From contig CM023449.1 of assembly GCA_013339765.2 (NCBI GenBank), positions 114,065,070-114,129,069 of the forward strand: DNA of 64,000 bases, given 5' to 3'. A program made the translations under genes and the position numbers. The notes beneath the pieces were generated by a model. It was given only the letters and a program-made list of their open reading frames with translations. It was not told the origin of the DNA and searched no databases. Source of the DNA: Haemaphysalis longicornis. Its lineage: Eukaryota > Arthropoda > Arachnida > Ixodida > Ixodidae. Within the stretch, counting starts at the first letter, position 1. The number at the start of each line of letters is the position of its first letter. Shown here in pieces: positions 54,154 to 64,000 of this stretch.

Positions 54154-54870
54154 TTGCACGGGGCAATTACTCCGAGGGATGTAATTATGCCATCTCGGCT
54201 CAACAATAACAACGGCCATTTCTCCACAGCTGCCTGGTACGTGATCGATTTCGTCACCGGCCGTGTTATGGATGAAGACAGAGGAGACGAAGCATCGGCC
54301 GACCGAGGTATTTATATGGACGTCCTCTTCCATGACAAACCTTTTGTACGATGCCTTAGAAGTAAAGCAATAACCCTGATCCCTAATATAGTTTACAAAC
54401 GGTGTCTTTTCCGTTTCAGGGAAGTTCAAGCTGGTACCCATAAACGTGTTCGGTGCTTGTGCGCATATAAGTACCTTCAAAACATCCGAAAAATAGGCAG
54501 AATGGCGCCTGGGCTGCCAATAAGAAAAATAATGAAAATTACGGCTATCAATGTCCACAAAATCTTGCTGTTACTCCACGATGAAGCGACGAAGTTGTCA
54601 GGTGCTGAACCTGTAGCAATAAATCAAGGTTCGGTCGGATGCGATTGGGAACCGAAAAATGGAAGGCATGCGGGAATGCACACACAAAGCGAGTGCGTCT
54701 TGGATTACAGACTGAGGTGCGGGACCATGTCTGTCACGGTCCTGATTTCTGAACAGACGCAAAGATTTGGAACGCAAGCTTTTCAGCCTAGTATTGTCGG
54801 CTCTGCAAACGGCTGTCTCAGAACCACGCGATCACGAATGAATTCAGCGTCACCCGTTGTGTGGTGGTAA
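54154..54870 (+). CDS. hypothetical open frame, 238 codons, or spliced exons
   Basis: A 238-codon frame (in-frame ATG at 54187) in sequence of moderate GC content; not recognised. Alternatively it covers two exons: 54225-54309 ending CCGAG/GTATTT and a new exon after CCGTTTCAG at 54419, joined in phase, ending at a TAG near 54497. The opposite strand is also open for 136 codons over the same bases, which weakens the case. No signal peptide, membrane segment or motif was seen. It may be a chance frame. Confidence 0.2.
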   Translation: MHGAITPRDVIMPSRLNNNNGHFSTAAWYVIDFVTGRVMDEDRGDEASADRGIYMDVLFHDKPFVRCLRSKAITLIPNIVYKRCLFRFREVQAGTHKRVRCLCAYKYLQNIRKIGRMAPGLPIRKIMKITAINVHKILLLLHDEATKLSGAEPVAINQGSVGCDWEPKNGRHAGMHTQSECVLDYRLRCGTMSVTVLISEQTQRFGTQAFQPSIVGSANGCLRTTRSRMNSASPVVWW

Positions 54871-55560
54871 AAGCGAGAATGTAGATTCTTGTTCTTACCT
54901 TTGTGTTTTAACTGTGCCCCTTTTATGGATAAGTAGTAATACAAGTCTATCCAAGATTAGTACAAATAAGGAGAATATTACCTGCCCCGTTTGCTGAGCA
55001 GCACACTTTTTCGTGGCCTATCTTGCTACTGCCTGTTCCCCTTACATCCGAAACATACGATCTATTATGGCATTTGTTACGTCAAACTACTAAAACTTTG
55101 CTAAGACTTTGCGGGAGACTTTCCTGAGACATAGTTTTGGCTGGAGACCAGCGAGCCTTCGTGCTTAGTGCACCTAAACCTTGCCGTCTAGGGCGTAACC
55201 CAGAGTCGATCGCTAAGGTATGGCACCTAGGGCGTAACTCGGATTTTTGATCGCTAAGACGGCCATGCTTAACCAACCCTGTAACCGACTTTCTGGAACA
55301 AACTTTCTGTAGGCAAAGCCTGTGAATAACCGTAAATACAGTTTTCTTCGTTTTGCTCATCGGATCCTGCCATCGCCGTTCCCTTATCTCATCCCTGGCC
55401 ACCACCACCACCGAGCACTCGCAGCGAAGGGCTCCTTCGCCGCCGTCAACGAACCACAAACCCTGAAGGAGTGGATATCTACTATCTCGTTGGAAGACAA
55501 TCTATGGAATTGCATTCCTACTTTTCCCCGGCAGCACCAGTGCATTAGTCGCCCGTTTCG
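54871..55560. other. no gene supported; small internal duplication
   Basis: CTAGGGCGTAAC followed within 30 bases by GATCGCTAAG occurs twice near 55189-55260. Otherwise nothing recognised. Confidence 0.45.
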
Positions 55561-55789
55561 ATCTCTCTCTCTCTATCGTTCTTCCTTTCTTTCTTCCTTT
55601 ATTCGTTTTCTTTGTTTGTTTCTTTATGTCTTTATTTCTTCCTTTCTTCCTCCCTTCGTAGCTTCCTTCCCGCACTACCTTTCTGCCTCCCGTCTTTCCT
55701 TTCTTCGTTTTCCATGTCTTTGTTTCTTTCTTTTTCCTTGTTTCTTCCTTCCTTTCCTTCTATTTTTTTACATTCTTCCGTCCGTGTAC
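55561..55789 (+). repeat. polypyrimidine tract (TTCC/TTTC-rich)
   Basis: About 230 bases are almost entirely T and C (CT repeats then TTCC, TTTC, TTTG variants) with few purines. Such tracts are polymorphic and generate Ser/Phe/Leu-rich false frames. Confidence 0.9.
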
Positions 55790-55924
55790 TCGGAGACCAA
55801 TTCCGTCAAGATGGCCCTGGCACCCCTCACATCAAACGCATTACAAACCGATGTCAGTGCCTCAAGTAAGACGATAGAATACGACTAATTCAAGCACTTT
55901 AAAGTAGTCGCATCAAATATTCCG

Positions 55925-56946
55925 CCACATGTATCGCTTTCAAACCAAAAGAACCAGAGAGAGTCTACATAATAATTATAAAAGCTTCCAATATAGGACT
56001 TGGCCTCCCCGCTCAAACCTCTTCTTGTCGTTTCCTTCCACTCGGAATTCTCAACACGTTCAAATAACTCCTGGAAGCTCAACGCAACAATCAACTCACC
56101 GGAGTCCTCCTTGCCACTACCGGCCGACACGTCCTTCATGTCCTCTGTTACCCGATCCCACCTGTTTTACAAGTGCGTTAACGCTTTCCGTCTTCAATCC
56201 CGTCTCACATTACTGCACCCGAAATTCCTGACCATATGTCCCTAGAATTCAATTAATGTAGAAGGCTCTCCCGGGGTAAACATCTTCGATCCCAATTCCA
56301 CTTCTAGCCCGATACTGGCTATACCAACGCCGCCCTCAGCCCTCATACAAGCCTCATGCTCTGGTATTTCTCAACTCAGAAGGCACACATCTCACCTCCC
56401 TGCGGACTCTTTCCACATCAACTTTCACTGCCGAAGAAATTTATATATTCATCGGCGCTACCACTGGCTCCGCGTACCTCACAATTATCAGATTCCCAGC
56501 CAGGCTGCCATAAAATTTAACATTGACGTATCTCACTTCCCGCCTTACGCATACTCGCATCAATGAATCCCCTCCACAAGCTCCACATCATCCGCACCAT
56601 TGGCCACTGGTCCCTCGAGGGAAAGGAGCGGCTCACGCCGAGGCCCTCGCAATTCCACGCCAGGGGTTTCTTTCAGGGTAAGAACCCACGGTACAGCATC
56701 CTCCACCTCCCGCTCTTCCATCACGGTACCAAGACATCCTCCACCATTATTTCCACCTTGGCCTCACCTTGCCTAAACCTCAACTTCAACTGACAAAGGC
56801 TAAATAAATCATCTGGCGTCGATCACAATTGATGGCCTGTTACAACGCACCCATCTTCCACTCTATATTTCCTACCAAATACACACTCACCTCTCACTTC
56901 AGCCCCTCTCCTAATAGTACCTAACACATCGTGTGGGTCTTTCAAA
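55925..56946 (+). pseudogene. RNase H-type LINE (I-like), RT end plus RNase H, part 1
   Basis: Three-frame reading shows a degraded tick LINE C-terminal half: residues resembling LGLP...TSSCR...LGILNTF...LLEAQRNNQLT (end of RT), then an RNase H domain with YTNAALS (the first catalytic Asp is Asn), LTSLRTLSTSTFTAEEIYIFIGAT, and a His-x-x-Leu-Pro-Gly-Asn-Glu-like segment. Many indels. It breaks off at 56946 in the middle of a Cys/His-rich C terminus, where an RTE has inserted, and continues at 58308. Confidence 0.6.
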
Positions 56947-56956
56947 GCACCCTATA
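56947..56956 (+). repeat. target-site duplication, left copy (RTE insertion)
   Basis: GCACCCTATA here and GCACCCCATA at 58308-58317 flank the RTE copy, with one mismatch in ten. They mark the host LINE's interrupted site. Confidence 0.75.
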
Positions 56957-58307
56957 ATCATCATCATCACCAGCCTATCTACGCCTACTGCAGGGCAAAG
57001 GCCTCTCCCATTATTCTCCAATTACCTCGGTCATGTGCCAACTGTGACCAATTTATCCCCGCCAACTTCTTGATCTCGTCTGCCCATGTAACGTTCTGCC
57101 GCCCCCTGCAACGCTTGCCTTCTCTAGGGATCCACTCTGTTACCCTTAATGACCAGCGGTTATCTTGCCTTCGCATTACATCGCCTGCCCACGTCCATTT
57201 CTTCTTCTTAATTTCTACTAATATGTCTTTACACCAGTTTGCTCCTGACCCACTCCGCTCTCTTCTTGTCCCTTAATGTTACACCTATCATTTTCCGCTC
57301 CATTGCCCGTTGAGTCGTTCTCAATTTAAGTTGAACCTTCTTAGTGAGCCTCCAAGTTTCTACCCCGTAGGTGAGTACCGGTAAGATGCAGCTGTCATAC
57401 ACTTTCTTCTTCAGCGACAATGGTAGGCTGATATTCATTATCTGAGAATGTCTGCCATATGCACCCCACCCCATTCTGATCCTTGTAATCATCTCTGCCT
57501 CATGGTTGGGATTTGGGGTCACAACTTGGCCTAAATAGATATATTCGCTTACCACTTCCACTGCCTCGCCACCTATCTCAAACTGCTGTGGTTATTGATC
57601 ATTACTTTAGTTTTCTGCATATTATTTTCAGGCTCACGGTTCTACTCTGTTCGCCCAGTGCGGAAAGCATGCTTTGCAATTAGTCCCTCGAGTTACTTAG
57701 CAAGGCAACGTCATCAGCAAATCTGAGGTTACTGAGGTATTCTCCATTAACCCTAACTCCCATCTTTTCCCAATCCAACGTTCTGAATACTTCTTGTAAA
57801 CATGCTGTGAATCCCATTGAAGAGACTGTGTCTCCTTGTCTGACACCCTTCCTTATAGGTATTTTACTGCTCTCCCTAAGGAGGATGATGGTAGATGTAG
57901 ACCAAATGTAGATATCCTCTAGTATTCTTACATAATGCTCATCTACCCCCTGGTTTCGTAATGCCTGAATGACTGCTAGAGTATCGACCGAGTCAAATGC
58001 TTTCTCATAATCTATGAATGCTATATATAGGGGTTCAGTATACTCACCGCACTTCTCTATCACCCTGATTGATCGTGTGAATATGCTTCATTGTTGAATA
58101 ACCTTTACGGAACCCTGCTTGTTCTTTAGGTTAACTGAAATCTAAGGTTGCAGAAATTCGGTTAGCGATTACCTTGGTAGGTACCTTGTAGACGACTGAC
58201 AGTAAGCTGATCGGCCTGTAATTTTTCAAGTGCTTCATGTCGCCTTTCTTATGGATTAGGATGATGTTCGCGTTCTTCCAAGATTCCGGTACCATTGCGG
58301 TCATTAG
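56957..58307 (-). mobile_element. RTE-clade LINE, 5'-truncated, inserted in another LINE
   Basis: A 1,351-bp minus-strand copy flanked by a 10-bp target duplication. The 3' end on the minus strand is ...GTAGATAGGCTGGTGATGATGATGATTA, the ATGATG-type tail usual for RTE elements. It is truncated inside the RT. It lies within the RNase H-type LINE (55925-56946 and 58308-58490), so it is younger than that host copy. Confidence 0.85.
56985..58307 (-). pseudogene. RTE reverse transcriptase fragment
   Basis: On the minus strand in order: VPESWKNANIILIHKKGD (58290 down), YRPISLLSVVYK, AFIDYEKAFDSVD with a catalytic Asp, RKGVRQGDTVSS, LRFADDVALL with both catalytic Asp (near 57730), YLGQVV, TYGVETW, and the RTE-type C terminus with RQNVTWADEIKKLAG ending near 56985. 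At least four frame interruptions (near 58130, 58063-57680, 57600, 57230-57180). Motif residues are kept, so decay is by small indels. Confidence 0.85.
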
Positions 58308-58490
58308 GCACCCCATAACTCACCCCCAATCCCAACCCTTCCCCGAGCAGTGGGAGGGCCTGCTGACCAGCTCCCGTCAGGCTCACCTGATCTTCCTGGT
58401 CACCCGCGCCAGGGCTGCAGCAAAGGCCCAATGGTACCGGAGTGAGGCGAAGGCACCCCACCGAGTGACGGCTCAACGACCTCCGTGTAC
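58308..58490 (+). pseudogene. RNase H-type LINE C-terminal end, part 2
   Basis: Directly after the RTE the plus-strand frame reads ITHPQSQPFPEQWEGLLTSS and a run of Ala/Arg residues. This is the C-terminal end typical of tick RNase H LINE polyproteins and the expected continuation of the piece that stops at 56946. Position and target duplication support that the two were one element. Confidence 0.65.
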
Positions 58491-58492
58491 TC

Positions 58493-58601
58493 TCATCATC
58501 ATTATCATCTTTCTATCTACGCCCACTGCAGGGCGAAGGACTCTCCCATAGATATCCAATTATCGCGGTCCTGTGCTAAGAGAGACCAATTTATCCCCGC
58601 C
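58493..58601 (-). mobile_element. second RTE copy, 3' terminal part
   Basis: Matches the 3' end of the first RTE (56957-57070) with its ATGATG tail, then stops at TTTATCCCCGCC, where another element has inserted. The match resumes at 59771, giving one RTE copy split in two. Confidence 0.8.
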
Positions 58602-58729
58602 TGGAAGCGCCACCACCAGACACCGGACAGGCCCTGCAGATCACCACGACCCTCTATTGGACCCGCAATGAGCGGACCACACCTCCTTAGGCTATCCGCC
58701 ACGAGGCTGCCACCCTGCTTCAGGACGAG

Positions 58730-59347
58730 GTGAACAGCTACCTGCATCTCTTGATGGACAGCTCCGTCAATCACACCACCTCCGAGGGGGCGGCTGCATG
58801 CATGGTGCCTGAGCTGGGAGCCAGCTGGAGCTGCCGCCTGCCCTTCCCCACTTCCTCCACACGGGCGGAGCTGGCAGCGCTGCAGCTGGCCGCCAACCTC
58901 CCCCCCCTCGAGAGGGGGCCCCAGAACCACCCCGGGGCGGTCATCCTTACGGACTCCAGGACTGCCCTGCTGCGGCTGCACGCGGACGGCCAGCCCACCA
59001 ACAGCATCGGCTATCCGCAGCACTCCCTTGCAGGCAAGCTGCACACTGTGGCCTCCCGAACCTCCAACCTGCGGCTCCACTGGCTTCCGGGCCACAGTGG
59101 CATCCGGGCCACTGCGGACGCCAATGCCCGAGCAAGGGAGGCCCACCAGGAGGGCACCCCAGTTTACCGACCTTCGGGTTTTGAGGGGCGTGGCGCCGCA
59201 GCTGCTGCCTGCACGCATCAGCAGGGTCGCCTGCTGCCTGCTTCTCCGCATGCGGCTGCACTGCTGCAATATTACGGAGAGCCTGCACCGACAGGGGCGC
59301 AAGGACTCGCCTACATGTGTGGACTGTCCGGAACCAGAGAGGCTTGA
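58730..59347 (+). pseudogene. LINE-encoded RNase H domain and C terminus
   Basis: 205 codons. All four RNase H acidic residues are present: Asp10 (LLMDSS), Glu47 (STRAELAAL), Asp75 (LTDSRTAL) and Asp130 (TADANA), plus LHWLPGHSG before the last. The domain therefore looks intact and is closest to the RNase H carried by I-group LINEs. After residue 150 the frame shifts; the neighbouring frame at 59028-59417 holds a CVDC...H..C zinc-knuckle-like end. The RT is missing by 5' truncation. GTG at 58730 is only the edge of the open frame. Confidence 0.75.
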
Positions 59348-59768
59348 GCACCTACTGTGCTCAAGCCTCTACACCTACTATAGCAGACTACGCCTACTAC
59401 ACCTACACCTACTATAGCAGAGCTCAACCGAGCGGTCCAGAATCAAGGCCTTCCGAGCGCCGGCATCGAGGACCCTACCTAAAGCGAATTCTTCACCAAT
59501 CTACTTCATTACTTGGAGACGACCGGCCTCACCATGCGGCTGTAGGCCGGAGAGCAGTGACTTTCTGATATGCCCGGACTGACAGCTTTCTAGGACTGAT
59601 AGCTCCCTTTACACCTTTTACTCTCTTTCTGCCTCTCTCCGCTTTATCCTGTCACTAACCCTCTACTTTCCTTCCCCTGCACTGGGATGTATGCTGGTGA
59701 GCTCCCTTCCGAGCTCAAAATATCCCCAGTGCCTTCCCTTTCCATTTCCTCTCACCCCCCCCCCCCCC
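59348..59768 (+). other. LINE C-terminal remnant and 3' UTR
   Basis: Contains a short duplicated CTACACCTACTATAGCAGA block (about 59368-59420), further C-terminal codons to about 59480, and a 3' UTR ending in C14. No separate gene. Confidence 0.6.
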
Positions 59769-59770
59769 AG

Positions 59771-60012
59771 CCGCAAACTTCCTCATCTGATCTGCCCATA
59801 TAACCTTCTGCCACCACCTGCCCCGCTTGCCTTCTCTGGGTATCCACTCTGTTACCCTTAATGATCAAAGGTTATCTTGCCTCCGCATTAGATGTCCTCC
59901 GCACACCCATTTCGCCTTCCTAATTTCTACTAATACGTCCTTAACACGCTTTTGTTCCCTACCCACTCGGCTCTCTTCTTGTCCCTTAATTTTACACCTA
60001 TCATCTCCCATT
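59771..60012 (-). mobile_element. second RTE copy, continuation
   Basis: Aligns with 57064-57290 of the first RTE (shared TCTGCCCAT, GCTTGCCTTCTCT, ATCCACTCTGTTACCCTTAATGA and CTCTTCTTGTCCCTTAAT in order). It ends at about 60012, where the first copy goes on, so this copy is 5'-truncated there. The following TCTATTAAACGTTATTGTCTCTC could be the 3' UTR of the outer LINE, but this is a guess. Confidence 0.8.
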
Positions 60013-61189
60013 TAGTCTATTAAACGTTATTGTCTCTCCCTTTCTTTCTTTTTTCTGTTTTGAGAGCGATGGAAATTTATGGGGCCGGCATCTTTTCAGA
60101 CCCGGTTTTATAGCTCCCCGGCATCTTTATAGACCGTCGTATCCCCAAACAGGAAGCAGCGTACAGAGCACCGCTAGCGAATTCACAAACAACAAATTTT
60201 TAATTTGATATTTGTAGCGATAGCGCACGTTATTTCTTTCGCATTAATAGAGTCATTGGAGGCCAAACTTGTACAGATAAATGCATACAAATAAATTTAT
60301 AAATACCACATTATAAACACACAAAACTCCTATACAGCAAATGTAGTGATATTGTCACGCACCAAACTGTGCATCGATGGTCGACAGCCGGTGGAAAGCA
60401 GTACCAGAGACTCTTCTGTCGTTATGGCAATCACTTCCCTTAAACAGGTTCGTTGAAGGGGTGCGTTGCAATCGGACGACGAGACAGAAGTGGGTTCGCG
60501 CTCTTACTACCCCCACTGAAAAAAAAATCTTCCTGGCCAATCCCCTGAGTGGCTATGCGCCACTGTATGGGCCACCACCACCACCTAGTTCCCGCCTCTT
60601 TTTGCAGATAAACCCAATTAGCACTGCAACAAAATCTACAAACTTTTATGTCAATGCAGGTACATTCTGCAGTGGTTGCGACAGTGGCATGGTGTAAACG
60701 GTGTAAACAACAATTTCTGATCTGTGCAATCAATTGAGGAAACGAAAGAAATTATTTTGCCGCGATTGTTATCAGTAATTGGTTTTTGAGCCCTCTACAT
60801 GGCAATATCCTGGATGGCGTGCCATACAGTCATAGCTATTGTGTTCCAATTTGTTATTTCAAACTCTTTTTAATACGTTGATTCTCATCAGAGAATTCCT
60901 GATAAAATCAGTTGCCTCTCCAACATTCGACTCTTCGATATGTCGTTGCTTTGTTATCAGGGTCCTCACTAAGAAACTCAATTTGAAGAACCGTAATCGT
61001 TAAAGCTGCACAGAAGTACCGGTCTTCGTGAAATGTGACCCCATAATATAGGGGCAACAGCAATTACGTGGAACGAATCCTGTGCCATTAAAAATATTGT
61101 GCACTATATGGTTACTATAGTTGGTGACAGCTTAACTCTGCAGCGGCTTTTCAAGCTCAAAGGGATTTTGTGTTCATCCGCAACCAATG
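60013..61189. other. no gene supported
   Basis: Starts with T/C-rich bases that may belong to the outer LINE's 3' UTR; then AT-rich sequence with no recognised feature. Confidence 0.4.
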
Positions 61190-61649
61190 GCGTCTCGGCG
61201 TTTGTGTGACGCCTCCGACGTACGTTTGAGAGAGAACTACTTCCAATATGGCAGAGCTCGCTAGCTGACCGCTACTATGGCATCGAGCGACAACGAGGTT
61301 GCCGAGAACCAAAAGTTCTGTATGCGATTTGTGTTACGAATTGTCTGTAGTGCATCAAGAAGCCCCTTATCGTCATCTCTCCCGTGTGTGTCTGCCGTGT
61401 AGGGGTTTGTACGTACCTGAGGAAATCGTGGTGGCACTGGTGGCCTGTTTTTGCGCGGAACATCGCCACCTAACTCCATCTGAGAACGGCGAAGCGTCGG
61501 AGCTGCATCTGTTGCTGGTGTGATTGTGGAGATTGTGTCGGTGTAACGCAACCTTTGTGAAGAAATAATATGATTTGCTTTCGTCTACGGCAGTGGTGGT
61601 GACAAGTTGAAAAGTTTTGGTTTGTTGCTGTGAGCGTAGGCTGCGCCCG
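61190..61649 (+). promoter_or_regulatory. candidate CpG-rich promoter / 5' region
   Basis: CpG-rich compared with the flanks, with a CCAATATGGC motif at about 61239 (YY1-like; also seen at 7905) and a GTGACGCCTCCGACGT stretch. A short frame from ATG 61277 (MASSDNEVAENQKF...) runs 41 codons to a TAG and may be an upstream ORF. Evidence is composition and context only. Confidence 0.3.
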
Positions 61650-61784
61650 ATGTTGAGCCAAGGCCTACGTGGTGTCCGTCTGGCCCGACGCGGATTGTGC
61701 ACACGTGTGTTGCGTGTTTTTGGGCCGGATATGGCCGCTCGTCTAGCCTTACACGTTTTTAAGACGATTGCCAAATCTTACAAT
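61650..61784 (+). CDS. candidate first exon with mitochondrial-targeting-like N terminus
   Basis: ATG 61650 (CGCCCGATGT) opens 45 codons rich in Arg and Leu with only one acidic residue (MLSQGLRGVRLARRGLCTRV at the start), the composition of a mitochondrial presequence. It reaches a possible donor AAT/GTAAAG at 61785. Downstream is AT-rich, intron-like sequence. The protein is not recognised, the donor is weak, and no second exon was found. The opposite strand is also open here. Confidence 0.2.
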
Positions 61785-62890
61785 GTAAAGTATCTTTTCT
61801 TACTGATTCGCGCATTGCTTTTAGCTTGCCGGGGTACGAACGGGGCAGCAGTGTGGCTTTTTTTTCCTGGCGTAAACAGGTATGATTAAAGCATTATTGC
61901 AGAGACTCGTGAATAATTAAACTTTCCTGCACAATTAAATAATTACACTTTCCTGCACAAGACTGGGTAGCTTTAAAAAATCGGTATGAACCTGCCTTCC
62001 CTGCGAGAGACGGGTGCCTATGGCGTTCTGTTTATGCCAATGGGCACATTCTCGCACATACAAAAGTACGAACAACTGCGAGTATTGTTGAGGTAATCAA
62101 GAGTGGTGGCGTTTCGTTTCTTGACTGTCATTGGTTGGTCGTAACCATCAGCAACATTTTAAAAACGTATAAGAGGGGTAAATAAACATCCAAACTGTAT
62201 TATTGCTGAATGTTTAACCACGCCGTTGAAGAAAGCCGGAAGTGTGTGGCCCCCGCGACATGACCACGTATTTTTTGATACATTGCCAAAATTACACGTG
62301 CGTGCAGCTTTTTACTATGCCTGTTAAGCTTACGGTGCGTATGTTCCCATCACTACCCAAAGTGGCATTAGAGAAACTCACTATGCGTGGACTGAGGCTG
62401 AATTTTTTTGTTTCTAGTGTGGAATTTCTCATAAATAACGTGAGCGGTTGAGGTTGTTCTGGAATAGCTGAATCCGATTCGTAGGAATGAACTAACAGTT
62501 TATCTTCCCTTTATCTTCATGCAAAGTTTGTGTGATGTGCTTTATGAGTTATAAAAATTTGTCTATTAAAGATGTGTTTCATAGTGATGGCTATAGTTTA
62601 ATGATTGCCTTCTGGTGCTTGTGCAGTTTAAGTTTCAACAAAGAGGTTACATAGTGTATTGGAAGACATTCAGATTTCCAGTGTCTCTGTCATGATAGAC
62701 TGTTGTTATTAAACAGAGTGGAGTACATGTTTGAGCGTCTTCCCATGGAGCATACTATAATTTAGACTCAACACGGCTTCCCACTTTAAGATTTTTAATT
62801 GTTCAAGCAACTGTGACAAGAGTTGAGCCTTCAAACAGTGACTGAAGGTGGTTCAGGTTGAAGAGCTGCAGTAATAATTGCTAACACTCT
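61785..62890. other. AT-rich, intron-like sequence
   Basis: No coding, RNA or structured repeat recognised. A short direct duplication (AATTAAACTTTCCTGCACAA then AATTACACTTTCCTGCACAA) lies at 61914-61957. Confidence 0.4.
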
Positions 62891-62904
62891 TGTATAAGGT
62901 AGAA

Positions 62905-63676
62905 ATCGGAATGTCACCCCTTCAGAGTGCTTTGTTCAAACTTTTCAAGCATGCATTGTTGCTACTGGTTATACACCTGCAATAATAATAGAAAACAGCG
63001 ATCCGGCATATCGAAATAAGTTAACTTCAGGCCTCCAGAGTGTCACGTCGCTGCTTTTTGAGCACACTGTTGCTTCCGGCTGTTTCAGACGCAGTAAAAA
63101 TTGGAAAAACTTGCTCAGCAGGTCGCAATGGTTTTACGTCACTTCTTCAAGTCACTTCTTACGTCACGTCAACTCCTTTGCAAGGTTGAACTGTTGCTTC
63201 TGACTAAAAAGCTATGGTAAGAAGTAAAAGCTCTAATAAAATACGTTGAAATGTGTTTACGCCAGGCCTTCAAGCTTTGATGCCGCTGCTTTTTATGCAC
63301 ACATTAAAGCTTCTAGCCATGAAGTTGCGGTGAGAGTTGAAGACAGTACGTTAAAATAAATTCATGCCACGCTTTCTTGCTGTGAAGCGGCTGCTTCTCT
63401 CACGCACACATTGTAGTTTCTGGCCATGAGTTGTGGCGAGAGTTCAAGATGCTTATGTAGTACGTTAGAATGAATTCATGCCACACCTTCACGCTGTGAA
63501 GTCACTGCTCTTCAGGTACACATTGTTGCTTTTGGCTTTAAAGCTGCATTAAGCACTGAAAACACTGGTGCAGCAAATCAAAATGGATTCAACGTCAGGC
63601 TTTCAGGGTGCCATTTTGCTGCTGCTGGCTGGAAAGTGTTGTAAGAATAGAAAATGCTTGTGCTGCCGCAGGCCAT
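62905..63676 (+). repeat. diverged tandem array, about 7 units of 86-125 bp
   Basis: Units start near 62905, 63022, 63134, 63259, 63362, 63477 and 63590. Each keeps the order: (T)TCA-CG/GCCA-GGC or similar, CTT..AG.GTG, GCTGCT, CACA.TGTTGCTTC(T/C)GGC, AAGTT/GCAGTAA-like segment, A-rich stretch, AAT.(A/G)ATT. Units 5 and 6 are most alike (TTCATGCCAC start). No frame stays open through the array. It may lie in an intron or intergenic DNA. Confidence 0.7.
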
Positions 63677-64000
63677 GACACCTGGACAAGAGGCGGAGAG
63701 AATTAAATATTTATTCTCCCTGTTGCAGTTCGGTGCTCTGACTGGTTGCAGAAGTGGACAAAATGGAAATGCTTGCATGGAGATGTCGGCACAATTTTAA
63801 ATAGGTCACTTAGATCTCATGTTCATACTCATAATATTGGGCCTGTTGAGTGTAGCTGTCTAATTAGGTGCAGTAAGAACTGAGTGCACTTGTATAGCCG
63901 TTTATTGAAGTTTTGTATGGGGCAGTCATTGTTCAACGTCACTGTTTGGTGGACATAGGGGAAGAATATCAGAAATGAAAATGCTTCCGCAAAAGCTTGA
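63677..64000. other. unrecognised sequence to window end
   Basis: No feature recognised; continues beyond the window. Confidence 0.4.

Larger units (their letters stand above)
58602..59768 (+). mobile_element. RNase H-type LINE 3' part, inserted in the second RTE
   Basis: A plus-strand LINE 3' portion of 1,167 bp: RNase H domain, Cys/His end, C/T-rich 3' UTR and a terminal C14 run (59755-59768). It interrupts the RTE exactly between CCCCGCC and AACTTC-equivalent bases; CCGC occurs on both sides as a possible short target duplication. It is the youngest layer of the stack. Confidence 0.8.

Noticed and set aside
55322..55888. 188-codon Ser/Phe-rich plus-strand frame
   Set aside because: Most of it is a translation of the polypyrimidine tract at 55561-55789.
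58517..59302. 261-codon minus-strand frame
   Set aside because: It runs antisense to the plus-strand RNase H frame with all four catalytic acidic residues; GC-rich shadow.
1..64000. CRISPR arrays, bacterial operons, riboswitches, integrons
   Set aside because: The window is eukaryotic: no regular spacer-repeat array, no ribosome binding sites and no operon-like gene runs.

Overview
The window is nuclear DNA from an arthropod, most likely a metastriate hard tick. The main reason is a degraded copy at about 9.18-9.42 kb of the tRNA-derived SINE (Ruka-like) that is widespread in those ticks. Supporting signs are tick-type Ty3/Gypsy, CR1/L2-like, RTE and RNase H-bearing LINE remnants, low gene density, and a TTAGG-type (arthropod telomeric) repeat. 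There is one 100-base assembly gap at 4825-4924. I found no complete host gene. Almost everything recognisable is transposable-element sequence at different stages of decay. Three CpG-rich islands (about 7.14-7.96, 10.49-10.73 and 61.19-61.79 kb) are the best candidates for promoters or first exons of host genes; none is proven.

Layout: 0-14.6 kb is mostly unrecognised sequence with a GGTGC-rich tandem repeat, a tRNA-like sequence, the gap, two CpG islands and the SINE. 14,611-19,756 is a minus-strand LTR element with about 1,045-bp LTRs, a tRNA-Ser-type primer site and a degraded gag-like region but no pol. 19.8-29.7 kb holds nothing I recognise. 29.7-31.4 kb holds a tRNA-like head, a LINE C-terminal fragment and an endonuclease-like fragment. 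34.8-38.9 kb holds two CR1/L2-like LINE pieces lying head to head, one carrying a 2A-like ribosome-skipping motif near its N terminus. 38,922-41,133 is a Tc1/mariner-type remnant with terminal inverted repeats of about 0.8 kb. 42-43.2 kb is a GC-rich region with pentanucleotide and 50-bp tandem repeats.

45,761-50,638 is a structurally complete but mutated Ty3/Gypsy retrotransposon (two 231-bp LTRs, ATAT target duplication, intact protease, RT and integrase catalytic residues, damaged gag, RNase H and integrase C terminus). 53.3-53.4 kb has a hairpin next to six TTAGG units. 55.9-60.0 kb is a nested stack: an RNase H-bearing LINE is interrupted by a 5'-truncated RTE with a 10-bp target duplication and by a second RTE, which is itself split by another RNase H-bearing LINE. 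62.9-63.7 kb is a strongly diverged tandem array of about seven units. Nothing here forms a pathway: the content records serial insertion, truncation and decay of mobile elements, plus possible edges of host genes.
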